14,925 bases of DNA, from assembly GCA_021797265.1 (NCBI GenBank), contig JAJZZZ010000021.1, forward strand, positions 1-14,925. The letters are read 5' to 3'. This document shows, piece by piece, positions 1-6,523 of this stretch (position 1 is the stretch's first letter; each line of letters begins with the position of its first letter). The notes below the pieces were generated by a model that worked only from the letters and a program-made list of their open reading frames with translations, made no database searches and was not told the DNA's origin. A program made the translations under genes and the position numbers. The stretch comes from Thermoplasmata archaeon. GTDB lineage: Archaea; Thermoplasmatota; Thermoplasmata; Thermoplasmatales; Thermoplasmataceae.

Positions 1-124
1 GAACGAGAAGCTAAATACTATGCCTTACATACTCAAAGCAGTTGAGAATTATGCCACGCTCGAAGAAATCTCAAATGTCGGAAGAAAGGTTTTCGGAAGC
101 TGGAAAGAACCTGTCATTGTTTAA
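1..124 (+). CDS. Methylmalonyl-CoA mutase large (catalytic) subunit, C-terminal end only
   Basis: Read in the frame starting at base 2, the window opens inside a coding region that ends at TAA 122-124. The about 40 visible residues include NTMPYILKAVENYATLEEIS followed by VGRKVFGSW. This matches the end of the TIM-barrel chain of split methylmalonyl-CoA mutases, where N-(L/T)-MP, A-V-x-x-YAT and a closing V-F-G are typical. The enzyme interconverts methylmalonyl-CoA and succinyl-CoA using adenosylcobalamin, in propionate and odd-chain or branched-chain carbon use. The assignment rests on this short tail plus the B12-binding subunit and MeaB immediately downstream. The gene is cut by the window edge, not broken. 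Its last codons overlap the reading frame of the small subunit, which implies translational coupling. Confidence 0.8.
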   Translation, partial: NEKLNTMPYILKAVENYATLEEISNVGRKVFGSWKEPVIV

Positions 125-548
125 GGACAAACCTGCAAAGGTTCTCCTTGCAAAACCCGGTATAGACGGCCATGACAGGGGCATTCTAGTCCTGGCAAGG
201 GCATTCCGGGATGCGGGTATGGAAGTAATATATGCAGGTCTCCTCCCAACTCCTGAACAGGTAGTTGATACAGCCATAAATGAGGATGTTGACGTCATTG
301 CGTTGAGCCTTCTGAACGGGGCGCATATGACTGTATTCAAGAAGGTAGCAGACATTGTAAAAGAGAAAGGAATAACTGACATAAGCCTTGTGGGTGGGGG
401 GACCATTCCAGAGCAGGATAAGCCGGCGCTTGAAAAAATGGGGATATCCGGGAACTATGGGCCAGGAACCCCCATGAAAACCATAATAGACCATGTAATG
501 AAAAGAGCTGCAGAGGCAAGGGAGAAGAAGATGTCCGGACTGCGTTGA
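75..548 (+). CDS. Methylmalonyl-CoA mutase small subunit, cobalamin-binding
   Basis: This is the B12-binding chain of split methylmalonyl-CoA mutase, which carries adenosylcobalamin and pairs with the catalytic chain encoded just upstream. With the ATG at 75 it has 157 residues. It shows the base-off B12 motif D-x-H-x-x-G in GIDGHDRG (Asp31, His33, Gly36; His33 is the expected cobalt ligand), then SLLNGAH (78-84) and the glycine-rich VGGGTIPEQD (106-115). The start is uncertain. TTG 42 and ATG 51 give a longer, unconserved N-terminus. TTG 117 would begin four residues before the conserved core, overlap the upstream gene by only 8 bases, and have a GGAAAG about 10 bases upstream. ATG 75 is a compromise. 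The stop is one base before the ATG of meaB, so the three genes appear to form one operon. Confidence 0.9.
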   Translation: MSEERFSEAGKNLSLFKDKPAKVLLAKPGIDGHDRGILVLARAFRDAGMEVIYAGLLPTPEQVVDTAINEDVDVIALSLLNGAHMTVFKKVADIVKEKGITDISLVGGGTIPEQDKPALEKMGISGNYGPGTPMKTIIDHVMKRAAEAREKKMSGLR

Positions 549-549
549 T

Positions 550-1500
550 ATGAACATTGATAGCATTGTGGAAGGCATAAAAAACGGTGATCATCTTTCA
601 ATTTCAAGGGCAATCTCACTTGTTGAGACTAATTGTGTTAATGACAATGTCAGGGAGATTATCTCAAGGATTTATCCCCGCACTGGAAATGCACATGTCA
701 TTGGTATTACAGGGCCACCTGGTATAGGAAAGAGCACCTTAATCGGAAGGCTCTCAGGTATGCTCCATGACAACGGCAATAAGGTCTCTGTCCTTGCCAT
801 AGACGCTTCAAGCCCTTTCTCAGGAGGTTCATTCCTTGGAAATAGAATCAGGATGCAGGAGACACTATCTTCAAGGGGGATATTCATGAGAAGCCTGGCA
901 AACCGGGGAATCAGCGGAGGTATATCCCGGTCAGCATGGGATGTTGTAAAGATTATGGATGCTGCTGGCAGTGATGTCATCATAGTGGAGACAGTTGGGG
1001 CTGGGCAGGCGGATCTCGAAGTACGTAACCTCGTTGATACAGTTATAGTCGTACTAGGGCCTGGCCTGGGTGACGAGATCCAGGCAGTTAAGGCAGGGAT
1101 TATGGAGATTGGAGACATATTTGTTGTAAACAAGATAGACAGGGAAGGTGCTTTCCTTGCAATTAAAGACATAGAGGATACACTGGCAATGTCCCCAGGG
1201 AAAAAATGGCACATACCGGTTATAGGATTGAATTCACTTAACGGCGAAGGATATACAGAGCTCCTGAAAACTCTGGATCAGAGATCGGAATACATCTCAG
1301 GAGATCCTGGATTCAAGGACGGAAGGATATTGATGGAGCTGAGAGCAATTGTCCAGAACTCAATTCTTTCCAGAGTGGAAGAATCATTTTCAGGCAAGGA
1401 TGCATTCCGCACGACAGTATCGAGGCTTTCAAATAAGACAACTGATCCATACAGTGCAGCAGATCGTATTATAGGAAGGATAAATCTGAAAGGCGACTGA
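550..1500 (+). CDS. meaB: MeaB/ArgK-family GTPase, methylmalonyl-CoA mutase chaperone
   Basis: This is a G3E-type P-loop GTPase of 316 residues, a normal length for MeaB. In this family the protein gates cobalamin loading of methylmalonyl-CoA mutase and protects it from inactivation; the older name ArgK came from a supposed role in arginine transport. Visible motifs are Walker A GPPGIGKST (55-63), the switch region DASSPFSGGSFLGNRIRM (85-102), ETVGAGQ (147-153) and the guanine-specificity motif NKID (194-197), followed by the family's C-terminal helices. It starts one base after the stop of the B12-binding mutase subunit, so co-expression with its client is very likely. It converges with the mocA-like gene with a 7-base gap. 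Context and motifs agree, and no anomaly was seen. Confidence 0.95.
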   Translation: MNIDSIVEGIKNGDHLSISRAISLVETNCVNDNVREIISRIYPRTGNAHVIGITGPPGIGKSTLIGRLSGMLHDNGNKVSVLAIDASSPFSGGSFLGNRIRMQETLSSRGIFMRSLANRGISGGISRSAWDVVKIMDAAGSDVIIVETVGAGQADLEVRNLVDTVIVVLGPGLGDEIQAVKAGIMEIGDIFVVNKIDREGAFLAIKDIEDTLAMSPGKKWHIPVIGLNSLNGEGYTELLKTLDQRSEYISGDPGFKDGRILMELRAIVQNSILSRVEESFSGKDAFRTTVSRLSNKTTDPYSAADRIIGRINLKGD

Positions 1501-1507
1501 AAGATCC

Positions 1508-2101
1508 TCAGGTAACCTTCAGGAAATTTTCAATTACCGGAATCATCTGCGGGACATCCACATCATCCGCTTCATACCTTTCTCCGAACGATACTCTAGC
1601 TATTCTGTCAGAATGTCTGATAAGAACAGGTTTAGCCCCGGTATCTCCTGACAGATTCATGAGTTCATCAAAGTAAAAAGAACTGAATATTACTGGAGGG
1701 CAAAGCCTTCCATCAATCTGGCATGAAGAAATACCATATTCTTCAGAGATATGTGTTCGGCAGAGCCTTATAATGGTATCAGCTCTGATGAGTGGCTGAT
1801 CCCCCAGTAAAAACATTATCGCATCTGATTCTGACCTGAGGTGTGAAACGGCTGCTTTTATGGCGGATGACTGCCCCTCAATTGCTTTTTCATTTTCAAT
1901 AAATTTCAGGTATTCACCGGCATGGTTCTTGAGCTCTTCCTGCTCTTTCCTGATGACAGCAAAAATTTGAGCAAAACCAGCTTCATGCAATGCCCGGATC
2001 ACATAATCTATTAGAGGTTTCCCCAGGGCTTTCTCCATCAATTTGTCGGTGCCAAATCTTCTGGAAAACCCTGAAGCAAGAATCACCGGAGATATTTTCA
2101 T
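1508..2101 (-). CDS. mocA: MocA-like molybdenum cofactor cytidylyltransferase (NTP transferase)
   Basis: This is a nucleotidyltransferase of the MobA/MocA/IspD-like fold, 197 residues from the ATG at 2101. The N-terminal nucleotide-binding signature is LASGFSRRFGTDK (8-20). It is followed by GQSSAIKAAV (76-85), LGDQP (99-103; the Asp is the expected metal ligand) and SGDTGAK (151-157), with DVDVP near the end. GDQP and the GD-x-GAK segment are typical of MocA, which makes molybdopterin cytosine dinucleotide for xanthine-oxidase-family enzymes. A TTG three codons upstream is possible. The TATA-like element 26 bases before the ATG favours the ATG and a leaderless mRNA. It is divergent from the XdhC-like gene and close to the coxMSL operon, which fits a role in cofactor supply. 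Cytidine versus guanosine specificity cannot be read with certainty, and a CobY-like role in cobamide synthesis is a less likely alternative. Confidence 0.82.
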   Translation of the reverse strand: MKISPVILASGFSRRFGTDKLMEKALGKPLIDYVIRALHEAGFAQIFAVIRKEQEELKNHAGEYLKFIENEKAIEGQSSAIKAAVSHLRSESDAIMFLLGDQPLIRADTIIRLCRTHISEEYGISSCQIDGRLCPPVIFSSFYFDELMNLSGDTGAKPVLIRHSDRIARVSFGERYEADDVDVPQMIPVIENFLKVT

Positions 2102-2120
2102 AATTTCCAATCATTAACTC

Positions 2121-2130
2121 CAATTATAAT
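2121..2130 (-). promoter_or_regulatory. TATA-like element for the mocA-like gene
   Basis: Read on the minus strand, this stretch is ATTATAATTG. Its centre lies about 26 bases upstream of the ATG at 2101, the archaeal TATA-to-start distance. This implies a leaderless transcript beginning at or next to that ATG. It is called from position and composition only. Confidence 0.45.
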
Positions 2131-2148
2131 CTTTTGAGCAAATCGGAA

Positions 2149-2158
2149 ACGTTTAAGC
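2149..2158 (+). promoter_or_regulatory. TATA-like element for the XdhC-like gene
   Basis: The stretch ACGTTTAAGC contains a TTTAAG core about 25 bases before the ATG at 2180. This suits a leaderless archaeal transcript. It lies back-to-back with the element for the divergent mocA-like gene, so the 78-base gap would hold two opposed promoters. Confidence 0.45.
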
Positions 2159-2179
2159 GATGTGTTGCAATATTAAGTT

Positions 2180-3010
2180 ATGGAAAACTATGACTTCGCT
2201 GGTAAACTTGGGGAAATGGGTAAGAAGTCATCGGCATTCGTAGTAGCGACTGTAATACGGACAGAAGGCTCATCTCTTGCCAAACCGGGGTTCAAAGTAA
2301 TAATCCAGAATGGCTCAATTGCCTATGGAACACTTGGCGGAGCATGTCCAGAGAATGTTATTCTGGACGCTGCTGACAGTGTTCTTAAATCAGGGCAGCC
2401 GAAGGTAGTTAGAGTTCACCTGGAGGATGCAGGAATGGGGCTGAATGCCATGGTAAGGAAAAAGCAGGATGATGATATATACGTAGAAACATTCTGCGGC
2501 GGGACTCTAGAGATATACCTTGAACCATACCTGCCATCGCAGAAGCTATACATAATAGGCCAGGGTGGCAGAGATGAGATAGAGGATTACCTTGTAATGC
2601 TTGGCAAACATTTGAATTTCAAGGTCACAGTTATTGATCACGCGCCTTCCTTGGAGAATAAGCCTGACAATCTTGTAAAGGACATGGATTTCGATCTGTC
2701 TTCGCTCGATGTCAGCAGTTCAGATTTCATTGTGGTCTTGACAAAGGGGGAAAGGGATATTACTACCCTGAAGGCTCTTTCTGAAAAGAGTCCGGCTTAC
2801 ATAGGGCTGCTGGCAAGCAGGAAGAGAATTAAACATGATTTTGATGTATTGAAGAGCGACGGTATTAGTGAAAAGTTCCTTGAATCAATTCACACCCCAA
2901 TCGGTATTGACATAAATGCGGTCAGCCCATTCGAAATAGCCCTCAGCATTGCTTCTGAAATTGTAAGGGAGAGGCACAGCATTAAAGTTGAACATGAACT
3001 GAGGAATTAA
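2180..3010 (+). CDS. XdhC/CoxI-family molybdenum hydroxylase maturation factor
   Basis: The 276-residue protein matches the two-domain XdhC/CoxI layout. The N-terminal domain has TEGSSLAKPGFK (28-39), GTLGGACPE (50-58) and a CGG (106-108). The C-terminal Rossmann-like domain has IIGQGG (125-130), YIGLLASRKR (207-216) and a long conserved close HTPIGIDINAVSPFEIALSI (238-257). Family members bind molybdenum cofactor, present it for sulfuration and help insert it into xanthine-oxidase-type enzymes; they act in the cytoplasm. Position supports this: mocA-like gene divergent upstream, coxMSL downstream on the same strand after a 71-base gap that has its own TATA-like element. Oddities: the usual GAGH of the Rossmann turn reads GQGG, and the usual GGGC reads GGAC. 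The sulfurtransferase partner is not in the window. The family call is firm; the exact role is inferred. Confidence 0.88.
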   Translation: MENYDFAGKLGEMGKKSSAFVVATVIRTEGSSLAKPGFKVIIQNGSIAYGTLGGACPENVILDAADSVLKSGQPKVVRVHLEDAGMGLNAMVRKKQDDDIYVETFCGGTLEIYLEPYLPSQKLYIIGQGGRDEIEDYLVMLGKHLNFKVTVIDHAPSLENKPDNLVKDMDFDLSSLDVSSSDFIVVLTKGERDITTLKALSEKSPAYIGLLASRKRIKHDFDVLKSDGISEKFLESIHTPIGIDINAVSPFEIALSIASEIVRERHSIKVEHELRN

Positions 3011-3040
3011 GATATATGGCGTTTAATACTGAAAACCACA

Positions 3041-3058
3041 TATAAATTATTTTAAATA
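3041..3058 (+). promoter_or_regulatory. TATA-like elements for the coxMSL operon
   Basis: Two tandem AT-rich elements, TATAAATT (3041-3048) and TTTAAATA (3051-3058), lie before coxM. The second is about 27 bases upstream of the ATG at 3082 and suits a leaderless start there. The first would place initiation near 3069. Having both suggests that coxMSL is expressed from its own promoter and not only by readthrough from the XdhC-like gene. Confidence 0.45.
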
Positions 3059-3081
3059 TTAGACTAAAATGTTTGAGTACT

Positions 3082-3951
3082 ATGAATCCACCACGTTTTG
3101 AATACTATGCACCGACAGGTATAGAAGAGATAGTCGGACTTCTGAAGAAGTACGGCGATGACGCCAAAATACTAGCTGGTGGTCAGAGCCTTATTCCACT
3201 TCTCAAGTCACGGGTAGTAACAATCCCCTGTCTCATATCACTGTCAGAGGTTCGGGGGCTTTCCTACATAGATGAAAGGAAGGACGGAGTCCATGTGGGA
3301 GCTATGACCGTGGACAGCGATCTCGAGTTCTCAGACATTATAAAGAAATATTTCCCTCTGATTCTGGACTGTGCATCCCAGGTTGCAGATCCTCTTGTTA
3401 GGAACACTGGAACAATAGGGGGAAATATTTCTCACGCTGATCCAAGCAATGATTTTCCCTCAGTAATGCTGGCCATAGGAGCAAAATTTGTTGTTCAGGG
3501 CGAATCTGGAACTAGGGAAATCAGTGCAGAGGATTTCTTTGTTGACACATTTGAGACAAGCATGAAACATGATGAGGTTCTGAAGGAAATAATCCTTCCA
3601 TACTGGGGGCCGAACTCATATGGTGCTTATGGAAAATTCAAGAAGGGGACCTGGAATTTCTCAGTGGCAGGAGTAGCGGTGCAGTTCTCAATGGAATCAG
3701 GAAAGATTGGCAAAGCTGGGCTTGCTATAACTTCAATGGGACCAAAGGCAATAAAGTGCACTGAAGCAGAGAAGTACCTGACAGGAAAGAAACCTGATGA
3801 CTCGGTCCTGAAACATGCGGCAGAGCTGATCGTAAGTGCATCACAGCCATCAGAGGACCAGTATGGCAGTGAAAAATACAAGAAAGAAATATTGAAGAGG
3901 CTATCCATAAAAACTATGGAGAAAGCAATAAAGAAGGAAGGAGGCAATTAA
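3082..3951 (+). CDS. coxM: Molybdenum hydroxylase FAD-binding (medium) subunit, CoxM type
   Basis: This is the FAD-binding subunit of a three-chain xanthine-oxidase-family enzyme. It passes electrons from the iron-sulfur chain to the acceptor. From the ATG at 3082 it has 289 residues, the usual size. The two FAD signatures are present: AGGQSLIPLLK (32-42) and TIGGNISHADPSND (111-124). The C-terminal CoxM domain follows, around KGTWNFSVAGVAV. A TTG at 3073 could add three residues, but the ATG fits the TATA spacing and the family N-terminus (PPRFEYYAP). It is the first gene of a tight coxM-coxS-coxL operon: one base separates it from coxS, and its 3' end carries the coxS ribosome-binding site. 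Homologues serve CO dehydrogenase, glyceraldehyde oxidoreductase and related enzymes, so this chain does not define the substrate. Confidence 0.93.
   Translation: MNPPRFEYYAPTGIEEIVGLLKKYGDDAKILAGGQSLIPLLKSRVVTIPCLISLSEVRGLSYIDERKDGVHVGAMTVDSDLEFSDIIKKYFPLILDCASQVADPLVRNTGTIGGNISHADPSNDFPSVMLAIGAKFVVQGESGTREISAEDFFVDTFETSMKHDEVLKEIILPYWGPNSYGAYGKFKKGTWNFSVAGVAVQFSMESGKIGKAGLAITSMGPKAIKCTEAEKYLTGKKPDDSVLKHAAELIVSASQPSEDQYGSEKYKKEILKRLSIKTMEKAIKKEGGN
3940..3944 (+). promoter_or_regulatory. Ribosome-binding site of coxS
   Basis: GGAGG lies eight bases before the coxS ATG and inside the last codons of coxM. It is the clearest Shine-Dalgarno site among the within-operon genes here, in contrast to the apparently leaderless first genes. 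Confidence 0.6.
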
Positions 3952-3952
3952 A

Positions 3953-4477
3953 ATGGTTGAAAAGAGACACGTTTCAATAACTGTTAACGGTGAAAGAAAA
4001 GAGGCTGATGTAGAACCACGAATGCTTCTTGTTCATTTTCTAAGGGAAATTGGAGGCTCAACAGGAACACACGTAGGGTGCGACACAACAAACTGTGGAG
4101 CATGTACCGTTCTTCTGGATGGAAGGGCAGTTAAATCATGCACCATCCTTGCTGTCCAGGCTGACAGGAAGAAAATAACCACAATAGAGGGTCTTTCAAA
4201 AGAACCAGGAAAAATGCACCCAATACAGAAATCCTTCGTGGACAACCATGGACTGCAGTGCGGTTACTGCACTTCAGGAATGATCATAAGTGCATACTGG
4301 CTGCTTAAGCACAAAAAGAATGTAAGCGAACAGGAGATCCGTGAGGCAATATCAGGAAACCTGTGCAGATGTACTGGGTACGATAATATAATAATGTCCA
4401 TAAAGGACGCAGAAAAAAGAATGGAAGAGGAAGGCGATTCACTGGAAGAAGAGCAGACTGTTACTGTGAGGAAGTGA
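3953..4477 (+). CDS. coxS: Molybdenum hydroxylase [2Fe-2S] (small) subunit, CoxS type
   Basis: This 174-residue ferredoxin-like subunit carries two [2Fe-2S] clusters linking the molybdenum site to FAD. The N-terminal plant-type cluster uses Cys43, Cys48 and Cys51 (GCDTTNCGACTV) with Cys63. The C-terminal all-helical domain uses Cys103 and Cys106 (QCGYCTSGM) with Cys138 and Cys140 (GNLCRCTGY). All eight ligands are present, so the chain should be functional. A glutamate-rich tail of about 20 residues follows the core, slightly longer than common for the family. It is the middle gene of the operon, one base after coxM and six before coxL. Confidence 0.96.
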   Translation: MVEKRHVSITVNGERKEADVEPRMLLVHFLREIGGSTGTHVGCDTTNCGACTVLLDGRAVKSCTILAVQADRKKITTIEGLSKEPGKMHPIQKSFVDNHGLQCGYCTSGMIISAYWLLKHKKNVSEQEIREAISGNLCRCTGYDNIIMSIKDAEKRMEEEGDSLEEEQTVTVRK

Positions 4478-4483
4478 TTTAAT

Positions 4484-6517
4484 ATGGATCTCAGCGAGAA
4501 ATTCGTAAAGGGCAATGGAACATTCGTGGATGACATACACATGCCAGGAATGCTTTATCTTGGGTTTGTCAGAAGCCCATATCCAAGAGCAAAAATCAAA
4601 AAGATCAGCGGTGGGATAACTCATAAAGATGTTAATTTCGATATTGCTGCTGTGGGCGAAGGCTCTGACGAGGAGCAGACATTCAGTTCAACAGCACATC
4701 CGGTCCTTGCAAAGGATTTTGTTGGCTATGTCGGGCAGCCAGTTGCTGCTGTCTATTCAACTGATCCTTATGAGGCAGAGGATCTAATAGATTCTGTTGA
4801 GGTTGACTATGAGCCTCTCCAAGGAGTTTCAGATCCTGAGAAGGCCATTGGTTTTGAACCTATTAACCCTGCCAGCAAGTCAAACGTAATAGTTGACAGA
4901 TATTTTGGAAAGGACTTTTCCGACGATGTTGGAGATATTGTAATAGAAGGGAAGTTCGTAAATAACAGGATTGCCACAAACCCCATTGAGCCAAGAGGCA
5001 TAGTTACTGCATATGATGGTGATAAACTTACCATATGGATTGGTACTCAGAGCATATACAGCATAAAGTCAGGAATTTGTGAGGCTATGCATCTCCCTGC
5101 AGAGAAGGTAAGGGTTATACAGACGGATACAGGAGGAGCTTTCGGCCTGAAGGGTGGATTGTTCCCCGAGTATGTAGTGGCTGCCTGGCTCGCAATGAAG
5201 GAGAAAAGGCCGGTAAAGTGGATAGAAACCAGACGGGAGCACCTTCTTGCAAGCAGGCCTGGAAGAGGGGCAGTTGCAAAACTCAAACTTTACGCTGACA
5301 GATCAGGGAAAATTAAAGGACTCAAAGGTGAGGTTCTCGTTGATAATGGTGCATTCACTGGAGGTTCTGGTGAGTTCTCACCGGCATTCATAGCAATGCA
5401 GCTTGCAGGTGCTTATCATCTTGAAAATGCGTACGTAAGGGCAAGGTCTGTGCTTACCAACAAAGCTCCTCAGGGTCCTTATAGAGGAGCTGGAAGGCCA
5501 GAGGCTATGTTTTTCATTGAGAAAATGATGGATCACCTTGCAGATAAACTCAATATGGATCCGGTAGATGTAAGGCTAAAGAATGCTGCTGAAGAGAGAT
5601 ACAGATCTCCTCTTGGTTTTGAAGTGGAGCCGTCAAAGAAGTTCCTTGAGGCCGCAATAAAAGAGACAGGATACAGAGAACTTTCCAAAAAATACAACAC
5701 AGGCTTCTCATTACTCATTCTCTATCACGCCACCAGTGGTGGAGAATCTGCAAGAGTACAGGTAAAGGACGGAAGAGTTAAGGTCTGGATCGGAGGAAAT
5801 GCCCATGGGCAGAGGCACGATGTCTTCGCCAAGACCCTCATAAACGAGGAGCTTGGTGTTGATGAATCAGTTGTGGATTTCCAGCTCGGGGACACAGATC
5901 AGATACCTGCTGGAATAGGGGCTTGGGGAAGCAGATCCGCAATGGTTGCGGGATCAGCTGTCATAATGGCTGCCAGAATGATCAGAGAAAAGGTCGAGAA
6001 GAAATACGGCAAATATTCTGTGGATCATCTGCTGGGAGAAGACTGGGATGCATACCACAACTTTGAGTATTCAAAGATGGAAAGCAGCCTAGGAGTTAAT
6101 GTTGTTACAGCAGATGTGGACGATCTTGGCAAGGTGAAAATCCGAGACTGCATATCCTACTATGATGCAGGAAGAGTACTGGACCCAGCCAACGCTGCAG
6201 GACAGATCGCTGGAGGATCTGTACAGGGCATTTCTCAGGCTCTCTATGAAGAACTTGCTTTTGATGAAGATGGCCAGCCGCTGACATCATCTATTTCTGA
6301 TGCAGGAGTTGCCACTGCAGATCTTATGCCAAAATTTACAATAAAATACTACAAATCTGAGTCAACACTTCCATCAAAGGCAAAGGGAATTGGGGAAGCT
6401 CCCACAATAGGTGTGCCCATCGCACTTTCCAGAGCACTGGAGAAAGCCCTTGGGAGAGAATTTAATGAAACACCCATAAAGCCCGAACTGCTCCTCAGGG
6501 AGGCCGCAGTTCAGTGA
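4484..6517 (+). CDS. Molybdenum hydroxylase large (Moco-binding) subunit, CoxL family, short form
   Basis: This is the catalytic chain of the xanthine-oxidase family, 677 residues against about 750-810 for most homologues. Landmarks in order: GNGTFVDDI (10-18), GGAFG (217-221), a loop with PYRGAGRPEA (332-341), GQRH (442-445) where GQGH is usual, GSRS (482-485), DAGRVLDPAN (561-570) and KGIGEAPTIG (634-643) with the expected catalytic Glu638. The AYRCSFR loop with the copper-binding cysteine of true (form I) CO dehydrogenase is absent. Substrate is therefore not CO by that criterion. Archaeal glyceraldehyde or other aldehyde oxidoreductases, or the poorly understood form II enzymes, are better candidates. 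Both ends look intact; the missing length seems spread over the middle, notably around 405-440 and 500-540. It is the last gene of the operon and converges with cobyric acid synthase with a 6-base gap. Confidence 0.93.
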   Translation: MDLSEKFVKGNGTFVDDIHMPGMLYLGFVRSPYPRAKIKKISGGITHKDVNFDIAAVGEGSDEEQTFSSTAHPVLAKDFVGYVGQPVAAVYSTDPYEAEDLIDSVEVDYEPLQGVSDPEKAIGFEPINPASKSNVIVDRYFGKDFSDDVGDIVIEGKFVNNRIATNPIEPRGIVTAYDGDKLTIWIGTQSIYSIKSGICEAMHLPAEKVRVIQTDTGGAFGLKGGLFPEYVVAAWLAMKEKRPVKWIETRREHLLASRPGRGAVAKLKLYADRSGKIKGLKGEVLVDNGAFTGGSGEFSPAFIAMQLAGAYHLENAYVRARSVLTNKAPQGPYRGAGRPEAMFFIEKMMDHLADKLNMDPVDVRLKNAAEERYRSPLGFEVEPSKKFLEAAIKETGYRELSKKYNTGFSLLILYHATSGGESARVQVKDGRVKVWIGGNAHGQRHDVFAKTLINEELGVDESVVDFQLGDTDQIPAGIGAWGSRSAMVAGSAVIMAARMIREKVEKKYGKYSVDHLLGEDWDAYHNFEYSKMESSLGVNVVTADVDDLGKVKIRDCISYYDAGRVLDPANAAGQIAGGSVQGISQALYEELAFDEDGQPLTSSISDAGVATADLMPKFTIKYYKSESTLPSKAKGIGEAPTIGVPIALSRALEKALGREFNETPIKPELLLREAAVQ

Positions 6518-6523
6518 CCTCCA

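Noticed and set aside
42..74. Longer small mutase subunit starting at TTG 42 or ATG 51
   Set aside because: The extra residues are a translation of the large-subunit C-terminus in a second frame and show no family character.
1508..2101. Calling the nucleotidyltransferase CobY to complete the cobamide pathway
   Set aside because: GDQP, the SGDTGAK segment and the position next to XdhC-like and coxMSL genes fit MocA better. CobY remains only a testable alternative.
4484..6517. Calling the coxMSL operon a CO dehydrogenase
   Set aside because: The AYRCSFR active-site loop with the copper-ligand cysteine is absent. Only the general family is supported.
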